From a virus: a stretch of DNA of 34,388 nucleotides. The stretch is taken from positions 1-34,388 of IMG/VR virus record IMGVR_UViG_3300025118_005059; one strand, written 5' to 3'. A program made the position numbers and the translations under genes. The notes under the pieces were generated by a model that saw nothing but the letters and a program-made list of their open reading frames with translations, had not been told where the DNA came from and did not search any database. The stretch's first letter is position 1. Every line of letters begins with the position of its first letter. Shown here piece by piece: positions 15,694 through 23,508 of the stretch.

Positions 15694-16451
15694 TAGATAT
15701 TAAAGTAATAGTCCCGGGGTATAATTGTGAACCCTGGATTCACAAAACAATTAATTCTATAAAAAACCAGACTTTTACAAATTTTAAATGTATAGTTATT
15801 GATGATACATCAACTGATAATACCTTTAAAGCAGCTGAGCAAACTATTAATAGTGATAATCGATTTAAACTTGTACGTAATACAGAGAATAATGGTGCAT
15901 TAAAAAATATTTATGACGGTATAAAAATAATTAGCGAGGACGATGAAGATGTTATTATTACAGTTGATGGAGATGACTGGGTTTATGATGAAAATGTTTT
16001 TGAAAAGGTTAGTGCTACTTATTTAGATAATAATTGTCTTATTACATATGGAAGCTTTATTGAATATCCTTCTAATATTACACACCCGTATTATCTAACA
16101 TCATATGATGAAAATGTAATTCAAAATAATTTATTTAGAGATACCGGCTGGAAGGCCTCTCATTTAAGAACATTTAAAGCAAAATTATGGAATAGTATTA
16201 AGTATGAAGATTTTATTGATCCAGAAACCGGTAAATTTTACGAAACGGCCTGGGATTTAGCTTTTATGATACCAATGTTAGAAATGGCAGGAGATAGAAG
16301 TAAGCATATAGATGATATACTTTATGTATATAATAAGGAAAATCCCGCAAGTGATATGTATATAAAAACACAATTGCAATTAAGCACTGCAGACAAGATT
16401 AGAAAAAAACCAAGATATATACTTCGTAGTTTTTTCGAGGAGGTAATATAA
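15690..16451 (+). CDS. GT2 family glycosyltransferase
   Basis: This is a GT-A inverting glycosyltransferase of 253 residues. The N-terminal fold is clear: IKVIVPGYN, then VIDDTSTDNT (36-45) and TVDGDDWVYDENV (91-103), carrying the nucleotide-binding and metal-binding aspartates. The C-terminal third (AWDLAFMIPMLEMAG) fits the acceptor side. No membrane segment is visible, so it works in the cytosol or peripherally. Donor unknown. The start overlaps the epimerase stop by 4 nt. The next gene follows after 9 nt with a TATAAT box in the gap. Confidence 0.88.
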   Translation: MIDIKVIVPGYNCEPWIHKTINSIKNQTFTNFKCIVIDDTSTDNTFKAAEQTINSDNRFKLVRNTENNGALKNIYDGIKIISEDDEDVIITVDGDDWVYDENVFEKVSATYLDNNCLITYGSFIEYPSNITHPYYLTSYDENVIQNNLFRDTGWKASHLRTFKAKLWNSIKYEDFIDPETGKFYETAWDLAFMIPMLEMAGDRSKHIDDILYVYNKENPASDMYIKTQLQLSTADKIRKKPRYILRSFFEEVI

Positions 16452-16460
16452 TATATTAAT

Positions 16461-17381
16461 ATGGAGAAGATATTTATAACAGGTGGCGCAGGGTACTTAG
16501 GTCGTCATTTAGTTGAACATTATTATAACGATAATGAAATTACAGTTTTTTCAAGAGATGAGGCAAAACACGTTTACTTAAAAAAGAAATTTCCTAAAAT
16601 AAATTGCATTATAGGAGATATTCGTAATTTTGATTTATTAAAAAGAGCATCTAAAGATCATACTATAGGTATTTTTCCAGCGTCAATAAAACATATTGAA
16701 TCCGTTGATCAAAACGTAGAAGAGGGTGTTAGTATTCTGGTGAATGGAGCTATTAATTCAAGGAGAATTTCTGAAGAAAATGAATTTAAAGCTGCTTGTT
16801 TTATTTCATCAGATAAATCACGGGCAGCTACTACGTTGTACGGTGCAATGAAATTTATAGCAGGAGAATCATTTATCGTTGACGCAGAACAGTCCAACGT
16901 TAAATTATCTACTGCTATCTATGGTAATGTTTTAAATTCGACTGGTAGCATCATTCCGTTAATATGGGATTCTATAAAAAATAAGTATTCATTAACTTTA
17001 TATTCCGAACAAATGACTCGGTATATGATTGATATACAACAAGCTGTTACGTTAGTAACGTTAGCACTTAAAACAACTGGACATAATGTAATACCAAATT
17101 TACAAGCATTTAGAGTAAAGGATTTATTTGAAATATATGCTGATAAATTTGGATTAAAATACACATTAGGTAAGCCACGTATATCAGAAAAGTTACATGA
17201 AATGATGTGCGGTAGCGAAGAGGTATCTCGAACTTATTATAATTCTGAGGAAGATACTTTTTATATGCATTATAAAGATATAGCTAAATCCCCAATAAAG
17301 AACGAAATGACGAGTGATAAAGTAACAGTATCAAAAGAAGATTTATTAAAATGTCTAGAAAATTATGATTATTTTAAATAA
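16461..17381 (+). CDS. UDP-GlcNAc 4,6-dehydratase-like SDR (CapE/WbjB/PseB type)
   Basis: This is an extended SDR that would make a UDP-4-keto-6-deoxyhexosamine. The 306 residues show the NAD-binding TGGAGYLG (7-14), GDIRNFDLL (52-60, typical of FlaA1/CapE proteins), ASIKHIES (74-81), SSDKS (116-120), YGAMK (127-131, the Y-x3-K catalytic pair), TAIYGNVLNSTGSIIPL and MTRYMIDIQQAV (substrate-side motif). This pattern separates it from GalE-type epimerases. With the reductase and cupin directly downstream and the 2-epimerase upstream it forms a module like capE-capF-capG (UDP-L-FucNAc) or wbvB-wbvR-wbvD. A TATAAT box (16447-16452) ends 8 nt before the ATG. Confidence 0.85.
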   Translation: MEKIFITGGAGYLGRHLVEHYYNDNEITVFSRDEAKHVYLKKKFPKINCIIGDIRNFDLLKRASKDHTIGIFPASIKHIESVDQNVEEGVSILVNGAINSRRISEENEFKAACFISSDKSRAATTLYGAMKFIAGESFIVDAEQSNVKLSTAIYGNVLNSTGSIIPLIWDSIKNKYSLTLYSEQMTRYMIDIQQAVTLVTLALKTTGHNVIPNLQAFRVKDLFEIYADKFGLKYTLGKPRISEKLHEMMCGSEEVSRTYYNSEEDTFYMHYKDIAKSPIKNEMTSDKVTVSKEDLLKCLENYDYFK

Positions 17382-17384
17382 ACT

Positions 17385-18230
17385 ATGAAAGTATATGTTT
17401 TAGGCTCTAATGGAATGTTAGGTAAATATGTTTCCACATATTTATCTAAACTATATTCAGTTATTAATATTACTCGAGATAAGCTGGATGTAGAATCCGC
17501 AACGGAAGATGAGATTAAGATTTTTTTTAAAAGGCGCTGGTGGGACGAACAAGAATTCCCAGGAATTAGTATTGAAAAGGGAGATGTTATTGTAAATTGT
17601 ATTGGTTTAATAAAACCTTTAATCGATAGTTCAAATACAGCAGCAGCTATTAAAATTAATTCTTTGTTTCCTTATATACTCTCTGAAATTGGTGAGCGCT
17701 ATTCCGCTAATGTTATACATATTACTACCGATTGTGTGTGGTCGGGTAAAGAAGGAAATTATAACGAAGATTCTCCTCATGATGCTCTTGATGTATATGG
17801 TAAAACAAAGTCATTAGGTGAACCTGGTAATTGTACAGTCATTCGAACTTCAATTATAGGAGAAGAAGTCGATAATAATCGATCTTTAGTAGAATGGATA
17901 AGATCTAGAAAAGACAAAGATGCAAATGGTTTTTTAAATCATATATGGAATGGTGTTACATGCTTAGAGCTTGCTAAATGTATAGGACAGATTATTATAC
18001 ACAATAGTTATTGGAAAGGTATTAGACATATTTTTTCCCCGACTAGTGTAACTAAAGCTATATTATTAAAATTAATTAACGACATTTATAATTTTAATAT
18101 TTCTATTAATAATATAGACGCGCCAGTTGCCTGCGATAGGAGTCTAAGTACTAAGTTTGATAGAGTAATTGATTATGATATATTAGAGCTAGAAGATCAA
18201 ATAAAGGAAATGAAAGATTTTAAATTATGA
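17385..18230 (+). CDS. RmlD/CapF-like NAD(P)H-dependent sugar reductase
   Basis: This is an SDR reductase for a nucleotide-linked 4-keto-6-deoxy sugar. The 281 residues contain GSNGMLG (7-13), VNCIGLIKP (70-78), HITTDCVWSG (112-121), YGKTK (138-142, Y-x3-K) and the late IWNGVTCLELAK stretch typical of RmlD-like reductases. In RmlD the keto sugar is reduced to dTDP-L-rhamnose; the neighbouring CapE-like and WecB-like genes point instead to a UDP-HexNAc substrate, as for WbjC/CapF or WbvR. The insertion RRWWDEQEFPGISIEKGD (50-67) is unusual in this family. It is followed by a separate cupin gene (4-nt ATGA overlap), whereas CapF carries its cupin as a fused domain. Confidence 0.82.
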   Translation: MKVYVLGSNGMLGKYVSTYLSKLYSVINITRDKLDVESATEDEIKIFFKRRWWDEQEFPGISIEKGDVIVNCIGLIKPLIDSSNTAAAIKINSLFPYILSEIGERYSANVIHITTDCVWSGKEGNYNEDSPHDALDVYGKTKSLGEPGNCTVIRTSIIGEEVDNNRSLVEWIRSRKDKDANGFLNHIWNGVTCLELAKCIGQIIIHNSYWKGIRHIFSPTSVTKAILLKLINDIYNFNISINNIDAPVACDRSLSTKFDRVIDYDILELEDQIKEMKDFKL

Positions 18231-18640
18231 AGGAAATATTTTCTAAAGTAGAAGAAGGTAAATTGTTACATCGTATAACTTGTAAAGATGATGTAACCCC
18301 GGGAAGAACTGATTTAGCTAGTGAAAAAGAATTTTTACAATGTGCTGCATTAAATTTACCATACGGTAAAACGTTCAGACCTCATAAACATCTTTATAAG
18401 GACGGTGAAGATAAAGCTATCGCTCAAGAGTCTTGGGTAATTATAAAAGGAAAAGCTAAAATTGTTATGTATGACTTAGATGATCAAGTTATCGCAGAGG
18501 AAACATTAAATGAAGGAGATATGTCTATGACATTTCACGGTGGTCATACATATGAAGTCTTAGAGGAGGGTACTATAGTATATGAATTTAAAACCGGACC
18601 TTATTATGGTCAAAAAATAGATAAGGTTTGGTTAGATTAA
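18227..18640 (+). CDS. cupin-fold protein, likely sugar-pathway
   Basis: A 137-residue single-domain cupin. Motif 1 supplies H53 and H55 (RPHKH), E68 and G75; motif 2 has H104 and H107 (TFHGGHTYEVL), so a metal site is plausible. It overlaps the RmlD-like reductase by 4 nt. In CapF a cupin domain with metal is fused C-terminal to the reductase domain; here the two are split. Alternatives are a 3,5-epimerase-like or 3,4-ketoisomerase-like sugar cupin (FdtA type) or a WbuC-like protein. Assignment to the sugar pathway is from context. Confidence 0.72.
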   Translation: MKEIFSKVEEGKLLHRITCKDDVTPGRTDLASEKEFLQCAALNLPYGKTFRPHKHLYKDGEDKAIAQESWVIIKGKAKIVMYDLDDQVIAEETLNEGDMSMTFHGGHTYEVLEEGTIVYEFKTGPYYGQKIDKVWLD

Positions 18641-18643
18641 TCA

Positions 18644-19258
18644 ATGGAGCAACAATTTCCAAAGGAGTGGGTTGATATTGTAAGTGAACGATATTTTAAA
18701 TATATTGCTGAGAATCGTCCTGTTAATTATAATTATTTTCGATCCCCTGGTGTATATGAACTTCGATATGAAAGAGATGGTTTCACTGAAAAAGAGATAG
18801 CGTATTATAATGAAATATTACATCCGCCTAATATTGCTATTTTAGAGCATATCGTTGATCACTATGAACAATATGAAGGTTTGCAGTTTTTAGACAATGG
18901 TTGCGGGTTCGGTGTGTTATCGGTTTTTTTAAAAAAAATAGGAATTAGTTGCTACAATTACGACACTTTAGATCAAATTGGATTTCTACCTACTTTTGAA
19001 CCAGTAATAACAGAGAATGTACCACTGGATGTTGATGTTATTGTATCTAGCGGTATGTATATTAATAATTTAGACTATCTTAAATTATCTGATTTAAAAT
19101 ATTTAATGATCGATAAAGATTGGAAAGCCCGGTCAACAACCTTCTCAGACACTGGGCATAAAATTACCTTTAAAAACATTGTACCTGATTTAATTAAAAA
19201 ATTTAATTTAAAACGACTTGAAAAAGTAAGAGATACAATTATAATTTATGGAAAATGA
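18644..19258 (+). CDS. class I SAM-dependent methyltransferase-like protein
   Basis: The 204-residue protein has the Rossmann nucleotide-binding motif QFLDNGCGFGVLSVFLKKIG (81-100), with D84 and G86xGxG, followed by SCYNYDTLD for the acidic loop. The later motif (DVIVSSGMYINNL) is weaker. The N-terminal 80 residues are mostly helical and aromatic. The likely role is O- or N-methylation of a sugar, inferred from its place inside the cluster. It begins 3 nt after the cupin and overlaps the next gene by 4 nt. Confidence 0.68.
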   Translation: MEQQFPKEWVDIVSERYFKYIAENRPVNYNYFRSPGVYELRYERDGFTEKEIAYYNEILHPPNIAILEHIVDHYEQYEGLQFLDNGCGFGVLSVFLKKIGISCYNYDTLDQIGFLPTFEPVITENVPLDVDVIVSSGMYINNLDYLKLSDLKYLMIDKDWKARSTTFSDTGHKITFKNIVPDLIKKFNLKRLEKVRDTIIIYGK

Positions 19259-19845
19259 ATTTTGATGTAGTTAAGCGGTTTGAAAATGAAGTGGCTGAGT
19301 TTTTTGGTGCACCATATGGAGTTTCTATAGACTGCTGTACACATGGACTTGAGTTATGTCTTAGACATACAAAGGCTACACTAATAACAGTCCCAAAACG
19401 TACGTATATATCAGTACCTTTTTTAGCTGATAAGCTTAATATACAGTTAAAATGGAAAGATGAGAAATGGAGTGATTTTTATTACTTAACTAATAATATT
19501 ATAGATGCAGCAGTGTTGTGGAAACGTAATAGTTATATTACTGGTACATATATGTGTATTAGTTTTCAATGGCAAAAGCATTTAAGCTTAGGGAGAGGTG
19601 GTATTATTTTAACAGATGATAAAGCAGCGTCTGAGCAACTTAAAAAAATGTCATATGATGGTAGAGTGCCTGATGTTCTGTGGCGAGAGCAAAATATTAG
19701 TACAATAGGATATCATTATTATATGACACCAGAAATTGCATTGAAAGGAGTAGATAGATTGGAGAACGCTATTAATACTACACCTAGGCAATGGGCAATA
19801 TCTGATTACCCGGATTTAACAGAAATGGATATTTTTAAAAAATGA
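19255..19845 (+). CDS. half-size DegT/DnrJ/EryC1-like aminotransferase
   Basis: Sugar aminotransferases of this family add an amino group to a keto sugar with PLP and have about 370-400 residues. This protein has only 196, but keeps the core: GAPYGVSIDCCTHGLEL (18-34, cofactor-phosphate region), NIIDAAVLWKR (81-91, with D84 as the pyridine-nitrogen Asp) and SFQWQKHLSLGRGGIILTDD (103-122) with K108 as the PLP lysine. The C-terminal domain is missing, and loops in the large domain are short. The stop is followed immediately by gmd (4-nt overlap), and no frameshifted remnant is visible, so this looks like a compact enzyme, not a broken gene. Confidence 0.75.
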   Translation: MNFDVVKRFENEVAEFFGAPYGVSIDCCTHGLELCLRHTKATLITVPKRTYISVPFLADKLNIQLKWKDEKWSDFYYLTNNIIDAAVLWKRNSYITGTYMCISFQWQKHLSLGRGGIILTDDKAASEQLKKMSYDGRVPDVLWREQNISTIGYHYYMTPEIALKGVDRLENAINTTPRQWAISDYPDLTEMDIFKK

Positions 19846-20825
19846 AAAAGAAAGCATTTATAACAGGAATTAACGGACAGGATGGTAGTTATCTTGCAGA
19901 ATACTTACTTGAAAATGATTATAAAGTATATGGTATAGTGAGAAGGAATTCAGTCCCAGAGCATCAAGAATCTAGAGTTGATGATTTATATAAAAATGGA
20001 TTAATTGATACTGAATATGGCGATTTGCTTGATGTATGTTCATTAGAAAGAGTTATTAAATCGGTTCAACCAGATGAAATTTATAATCTTGGAGCCCAGA
20101 GTCATGTAAGAATTAGTTTTGATGTTCCTCAATTTACAGTTAGTACAAATGCGTTAGGGGTTTTAAATTTATTAGAAGTATATAGACAGAATTGCCCTAC
20201 CGCTAAATTTTATCAAGCTAGTTCATCTGAAATGTTCGGTACAAGTGTTGATGAAGATAATTTTCAAAGAGAGACTACTCCTATGAACCCAACCAGCCCG
20301 TATGGTTGTGCTAAAGTATTCGGTTATAACATAGTGCGTAATTATCGTAGAGGGTATAAATTGTTTGCTACCAATGGTATTTTGTTTAACCATGAGTCAC
20401 CTCGTCGTGGATCCAATTTTGTAACGAATAAAGTAGTAAAGGCTGCTGTTAGAATCAAAGCCGGGTTACAAGAAGAATTAGAATTAGGTAATATGGATTC
20501 ATATAGAGATTGGGGTCATTCTAAAGATTATGTAAGGGCAATGCACATGATACTACAGCACTCTGAGCCGGATGATTTCGTAATATCTACAGGTAAGACA
20601 CATTCTATTAGAGAGTTATGTGAATATGTGTTTAGTAATCTTGATCTCGATTATAAAAAACATGTAAAACAAAATCTTAAATTTATGCGACCTGAAGAAT
20701 TAAAATATTTGCGTGGTGACTCCTCCAAAGCGCGGTCAGTATTAAAATGGGAGCCAGAATATACGTTTGAGACGTTATTAGATGATATGATCCAGCATTG
20801 GAAATCTATATACAATGTGGACTAA
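19842..20825 (+). CDS. gmd: GDP-mannose 4,6-dehydratase-like SDR
   Basis: Gmd converts GDP-mannose to GDP-4-keto-6-deoxymannose, precursor of GDP-L-fucose and related sugars. The 327 residues carry TGINGQDGSYLAEYLL (8-23), NLGAQSHVRISFDVP (82-96), ASSSEMFG (126-133), SPYGCAKV (152-159, Y154 and K158), NHESPRRG (183-190) and YRDWGHSKDY, all diagnostic of the family. It is a little short of usual lengths (345-370). No clear GDP-fucose synthase (Fcl) is present. Because a heptose-kinase-like domain is encoded downstream, GDP-heptose (as for Campylobacter and Yersinia DmhA) is an alternative substrate. Confidence 0.92.
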   Translation: MKKKAFITGINGQDGSYLAEYLLENDYKVYGIVRRNSVPEHQESRVDDLYKNGLIDTEYGDLLDVCSLERVIKSVQPDEIYNLGAQSHVRISFDVPQFTVSTNALGVLNLLEVYRQNCPTAKFYQASSSEMFGTSVDEDNFQRETTPMNPTSPYGCAKVFGYNIVRNYRRGYKLFATNGILFNHESPRRGSNFVTNKVVKAAVRIKAGLQEELELGNMDSYRDWGHSKDYVRAMHMILQHSEPDDFVISTGKTHSIRELCEYVFSNLDLDYKKHVKQNLKFMRPEELKYLRGDSSKARSVLKWEPEYTFETLLDDMIQHWKSIYNVD

Positions 20826-21676
20826 TGAACAACGATGTTGTAAGTATAAATTTTTTCTGTAAGCATGTAAGTAAGTGTAAATATGTAAATGATCATTGGC
20901 CACAACCAAGTATTAATTATATTAACCCCCCAGTATTAGAGTGGGAAGGGGTTAGTGTTTTTTCTGATGAGCAATGTTTTACAGATCTACCTATTAAAGT
21001 AAAAAGTAAATATAAAGTAGCATGGGCGCTGGAGAGCCCGGTTGTTAGGCCACAAATATATAATAATCGTATGGAATTAATTGATATATTTGATAAAATT
21101 TATATTTGTAATCCTGAATATTATAGAAATCATCCAAAAATTGAGAAACTGGAATTTGGTGCGTGTTTTATTTGGGAATCTCATTGTCGTGTTTACCCTA
21201 AAAATAAATTATTATCAATAGTTGCTTCAAAAAAGAAATACGCATCCGGTCACAAACTTAGACATGAAATTATAAATGATAAATTACACCCTGAATTAGA
21301 ATTATGGGGGTCAGGGTATAGACCATATGATGAAGAGCCCGATAGTACTGTATTACCCTTTAAAGATTATATGTATACAATTGCTATTGAGAATTGTGTA
21401 TATCCTGGTTATTTTACAGATAAAATAATTGACTGTTTTGCGACTGGTTGTATTCCGATATACCAGGGATGCCCTTTAATGGATCAACGATTTGATAAAA
21501 GAGGATTTTATACATTTAACACTATTTCTGAATTAAAAGACATATTAGATAAAATCAGCCCGGAAGATTATTATAGTAAATTGGAGTACGTAAAAGAAAA
21601 TTATAAATCATTTAAGAAATATGCTTCTCCTGATTTAAATTTAGTTAATGTATTAAAAAAAGACGGTTTCCTATGA
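20825..21676 (+). CDS. GT10-like (fucosyltransferase-type) glycosyltransferase
   Basis: The 283-residue protein has the C-terminal GT10 signature YTIAIENCVYPGYFTDKI...CIPIYQG (184-214), like alpha-1,3-fucosyltransferases where a GDP-sugar is bound. K200 and E189 sit at donor-binding positions of the family. The N-terminus is the variable acceptor side. The start is the ATG at 20825, overlapping the gmd stop (TAATG); an upstream in-frame ATG at 20798 lies inside gmd and is less likely. Placement directly after gmd supports a GDP-deoxyhexose donor. A second GT10 gene is at 24269. Confidence 0.78.
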   Translation: MNNDVVSINFFCKHVSKCKYVNDHWPQPSINYINPPVLEWEGVSVFSDEQCFTDLPIKVKSKYKVAWALESPVVRPQIYNNRMELIDIFDKIYICNPEYYRNHPKIEKLEFGACFIWESHCRVYPKNKLLSIVASKKKYASGHKLRHEIINDKLHPELELWGSGYRPYDEEPDSTVLPFKDYMYTIAIENCVYPGYFTDKIIDCFATGCIPIYQGCPLMDQRFDKRGFYTFNTISELKDILDKISPEDYYSKLEYVKENYKSFKKYASPDLNLVNVLKKDGFL

Positions 21677-22809
21677 GAAAAAAAGTTTTAGCGGCAGGCT
21701 TCTTTGATTTATTTCATAGTGGTCATGTTAGATATCTTGAAAGTTGTTCGAAATACGGAGATGTATATGTTTCTATAGGTACAGACGAAAATAGTATTTT
21801 TATTAAAAATAAAAAACCTATTTATATAGAAGATGAAAGGTTGTATTTAGTAAAGAGCTGTAAGTTTGTTAAAGAAGCAAAGCTTAGTCATAATAGTATA
21901 GGTAAATGTTCGTTTAAGAGTTATTTAGAAGAATTAAAACCAGATTATTTTGTAATTAATGAAGATAGTCATACTATAGAGAAGGAAAATCTATGTCGAC
22001 ATTATAATGTTGAATATATAATTTTAAAAAGAGAGCCTAGAGATGGATTACCCGGTAGGTCTAGTACATTAATCAGAAATATAGATCGTATACCGTTAAG
22101 ATTAGATCTCGTCGGCTTTTATGATCAGTTATTTTTCAATTCTGTAGTTCCAGGGTCTGCTATATTAGCTAATATACAACCATTTCATGTAGAGGATAGA
22201 AGCGGTATGTCATCTTCTACAAGAAAAGTAATACATAAATTTTTTGGAAGTAATTTACCAGTTATTGATAAACTAGATTTAGCAAGAGGTATATTTGCAA
22301 TTGAGAACCCGCCAGGATCACAATATATTTCAGGAGTTGTTGATCAGCTCGGTATATGTTTACCGGGTATAAATAGATTATTTTTTGACAATGATCATTG
22401 GCCATATAAAATAGAATCTATTATTGATATAGACGTCATTCGCTGGCTTCAATCGCATGTCTTTTTAAAGAAAACTAAACCAAGACCTAAGAATTACGAA
22501 GTAATTACAGGTGTAGAAAATTTTAATAAAAAACTTATACAAACTCAAGCTACTTTAGGAGATATAATATGGAGTAGTATACAAAATAAAGATTTAAGTT
22601 CCTTAGGTATTGGAATTAATTCTGTTCATGAAAATCAGAAGTCGATTATACCTGGGTATGAAAGTAAATATATTAGAGATATTATAATGGATACTTTAAA
22701 ACATCACATCGGATGTAAAATTATGGGTGCTGGTGGTTATGGTTATGTGATGGTAGTAACAGATAGTCCTACTCCAGATTTAATTCCTGTTATTTTAAAT
22801 GAAAAATAA
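21673..22809 (+). CDS. fused HxGH nucleotidyltransferase and GHMP-type sugar kinase
   Basis: A 378-residue two-domain protein. Residues 1-~135 form a TagD/HldE-C type nucleotidyltransferase: AAGFFDLFHSGHVRYLE (7-23, with HSGH 15-18), GTDENS, and GLPGRSSTLIR (125-135) at the C-terminal substrate motif. Residues ~139-378 look like a GHMP kinase close to HddA: RIPLRLDLVGFYD (139-151), DRSGMSSSTR (175-184, the GLSSS loop), SGVVDQLGICLPGINRLFF (220-238) and MGAGGYGYVMV (351-361, motif 3). One polypeptide could phosphorylate a sugar at C1 and activate it with a nucleotide, like HldE or FKP but from other domain families. Substrate is inferred only (heptose or deoxyhexose). Confidence 0.78.
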   Translation: MRKKVLAAGFFDLFHSGHVRYLESCSKYGDVYVSIGTDENSIFIKNKKPIYIEDERLYLVKSCKFVKEAKLSHNSIGKCSFKSYLEELKPDYFVINEDSHTIEKENLCRHYNVEYIILKREPRDGLPGRSSTLIRNIDRIPLRLDLVGFYDQLFFNSVVPGSAILANIQPFHVEDRSGMSSSTRKVIHKFFGSNLPVIDKLDLARGIFAIENPPGSQYISGVVDQLGICLPGINRLFFDNDHWPYKIESIIDIDVIRWLQSHVFLKKTKPRPKNYEVITGVENFNKKLIQTQATLGDIIWSSIQNKDLSSLGIGINSVHENQKSIIPGYESKYIRDIIMDTLKHHIGCKIMGAGGYGYVMVVTDSPTPDLIPVILNEK

Positions 22810-22812
22810 TAT

Positions 22813-23508
22813 ATGAAAATTTGTGCGACAATACCAATTAAAAGTAACTCTACTAGAGTAAAGGATAAAAATTTTAAGCTGTTAGGTGATAAACCTCTTT
22901 ATCAATATATTATAGATCACTGTATAGAGGCAGAATGTTTTGATGAGGTTTATGTTGACACTGATAGTGATGATATAAAATCATATTGTTTTGAAAAAAA
23001 GGCACAATGGATTCAACGACAACCAGAGCTTACGTTAGATACTGCAAATGGTAACGACGTATTTCATTATGATATAAAACACTTAGAAGATCATGTAGAT
23101 AAATATGATTATTATTTTCAATTATATGCAACCGCGCCATTCCTCAAACCAGAAACTATTAGAGAATGTGTAAATAAGTTAACTTTCTCATCCAAGTATG
23201 ATTGTGTTTTAACTGCTACAGAGGAATACGGTTGGCACTGGTTTCAGAACCAACCAGTTAACTATCAACCTAATATTCTTCCTAGATCACAAGATGCACC
23301 GCCGGTAATTAAAGAAACAACAGGGTTATACGGTATATCTAAAAGGGCCTATGATAGGTTTAGATGTAGGGTAGGTGCTACCCCATACTTCTATATAATA
23401 AAGGACAGAATGGAGTGTATTGATTTAGATACATACGATGATTTTGCTATTGCTGAGCGATATGTTAATCAATTAAAACCTAATGCATATATTTATGATG
23501 ATGAATGA
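22813..23508 (+). CDS. CMP-sugar synthetase-like cytidylyltransferase (NeuA/KdsB type)
   Basis: This enzyme would activate an acidic sugar as its CMP derivative. The 231 residues show the N-terminal loop IPIKSNSTRVKDKNFKLLG (7-25) of CTP_transf_3 proteins, FDEVYVDTDSD (43-53), QLYATAPFLKPETI with the conserved TAPF, KETTGLYGISK, and a C-terminal IDLDTYDDFAIAE (the metal-binding aspartate pair). No NeuB-like synthase is in the window, so the sugar must be host-supplied, encoded elsewhere, or not a nonulosonate. It starts 3 nt after the fused kinase and overlaps the next gene by 4 nt. Confidence 0.85.
   Translation: MKICATIPIKSNSTRVKDKNFKLLGDKPLYQYIIDHCIEAECFDEVYVDTDSDDIKSYCFEKKAQWIQRQPELTLDTANGNDVFHYDIKHLEDHVDKYDYYFQLYATAPFLKPETIRECVNKLTFSSKYDCVLTATEEYGWHWFQNQPVNYQPNILPRSQDAPPVIKETTGLYGISKRAYDRFRCRVGATPYFYIIKDRMECIDLDTYDDFAIAERYVNQLKPNAYIYDDE

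Noticed and set aside
17385-18230. Calling this reductase RmlD with a dTDP-L-rhamnose pathway.
   Set aside because: RmlA, RmlB and a clear RmlC are absent; neighbours fit a UDP-HexNAc route better.
22369-22376. Exact TATAAATA late-promoter box.
   Set aside because: Lies inside the kinase-domain coding sequence far from any start; exact matches are expected by chance in DNA this AT-rich.
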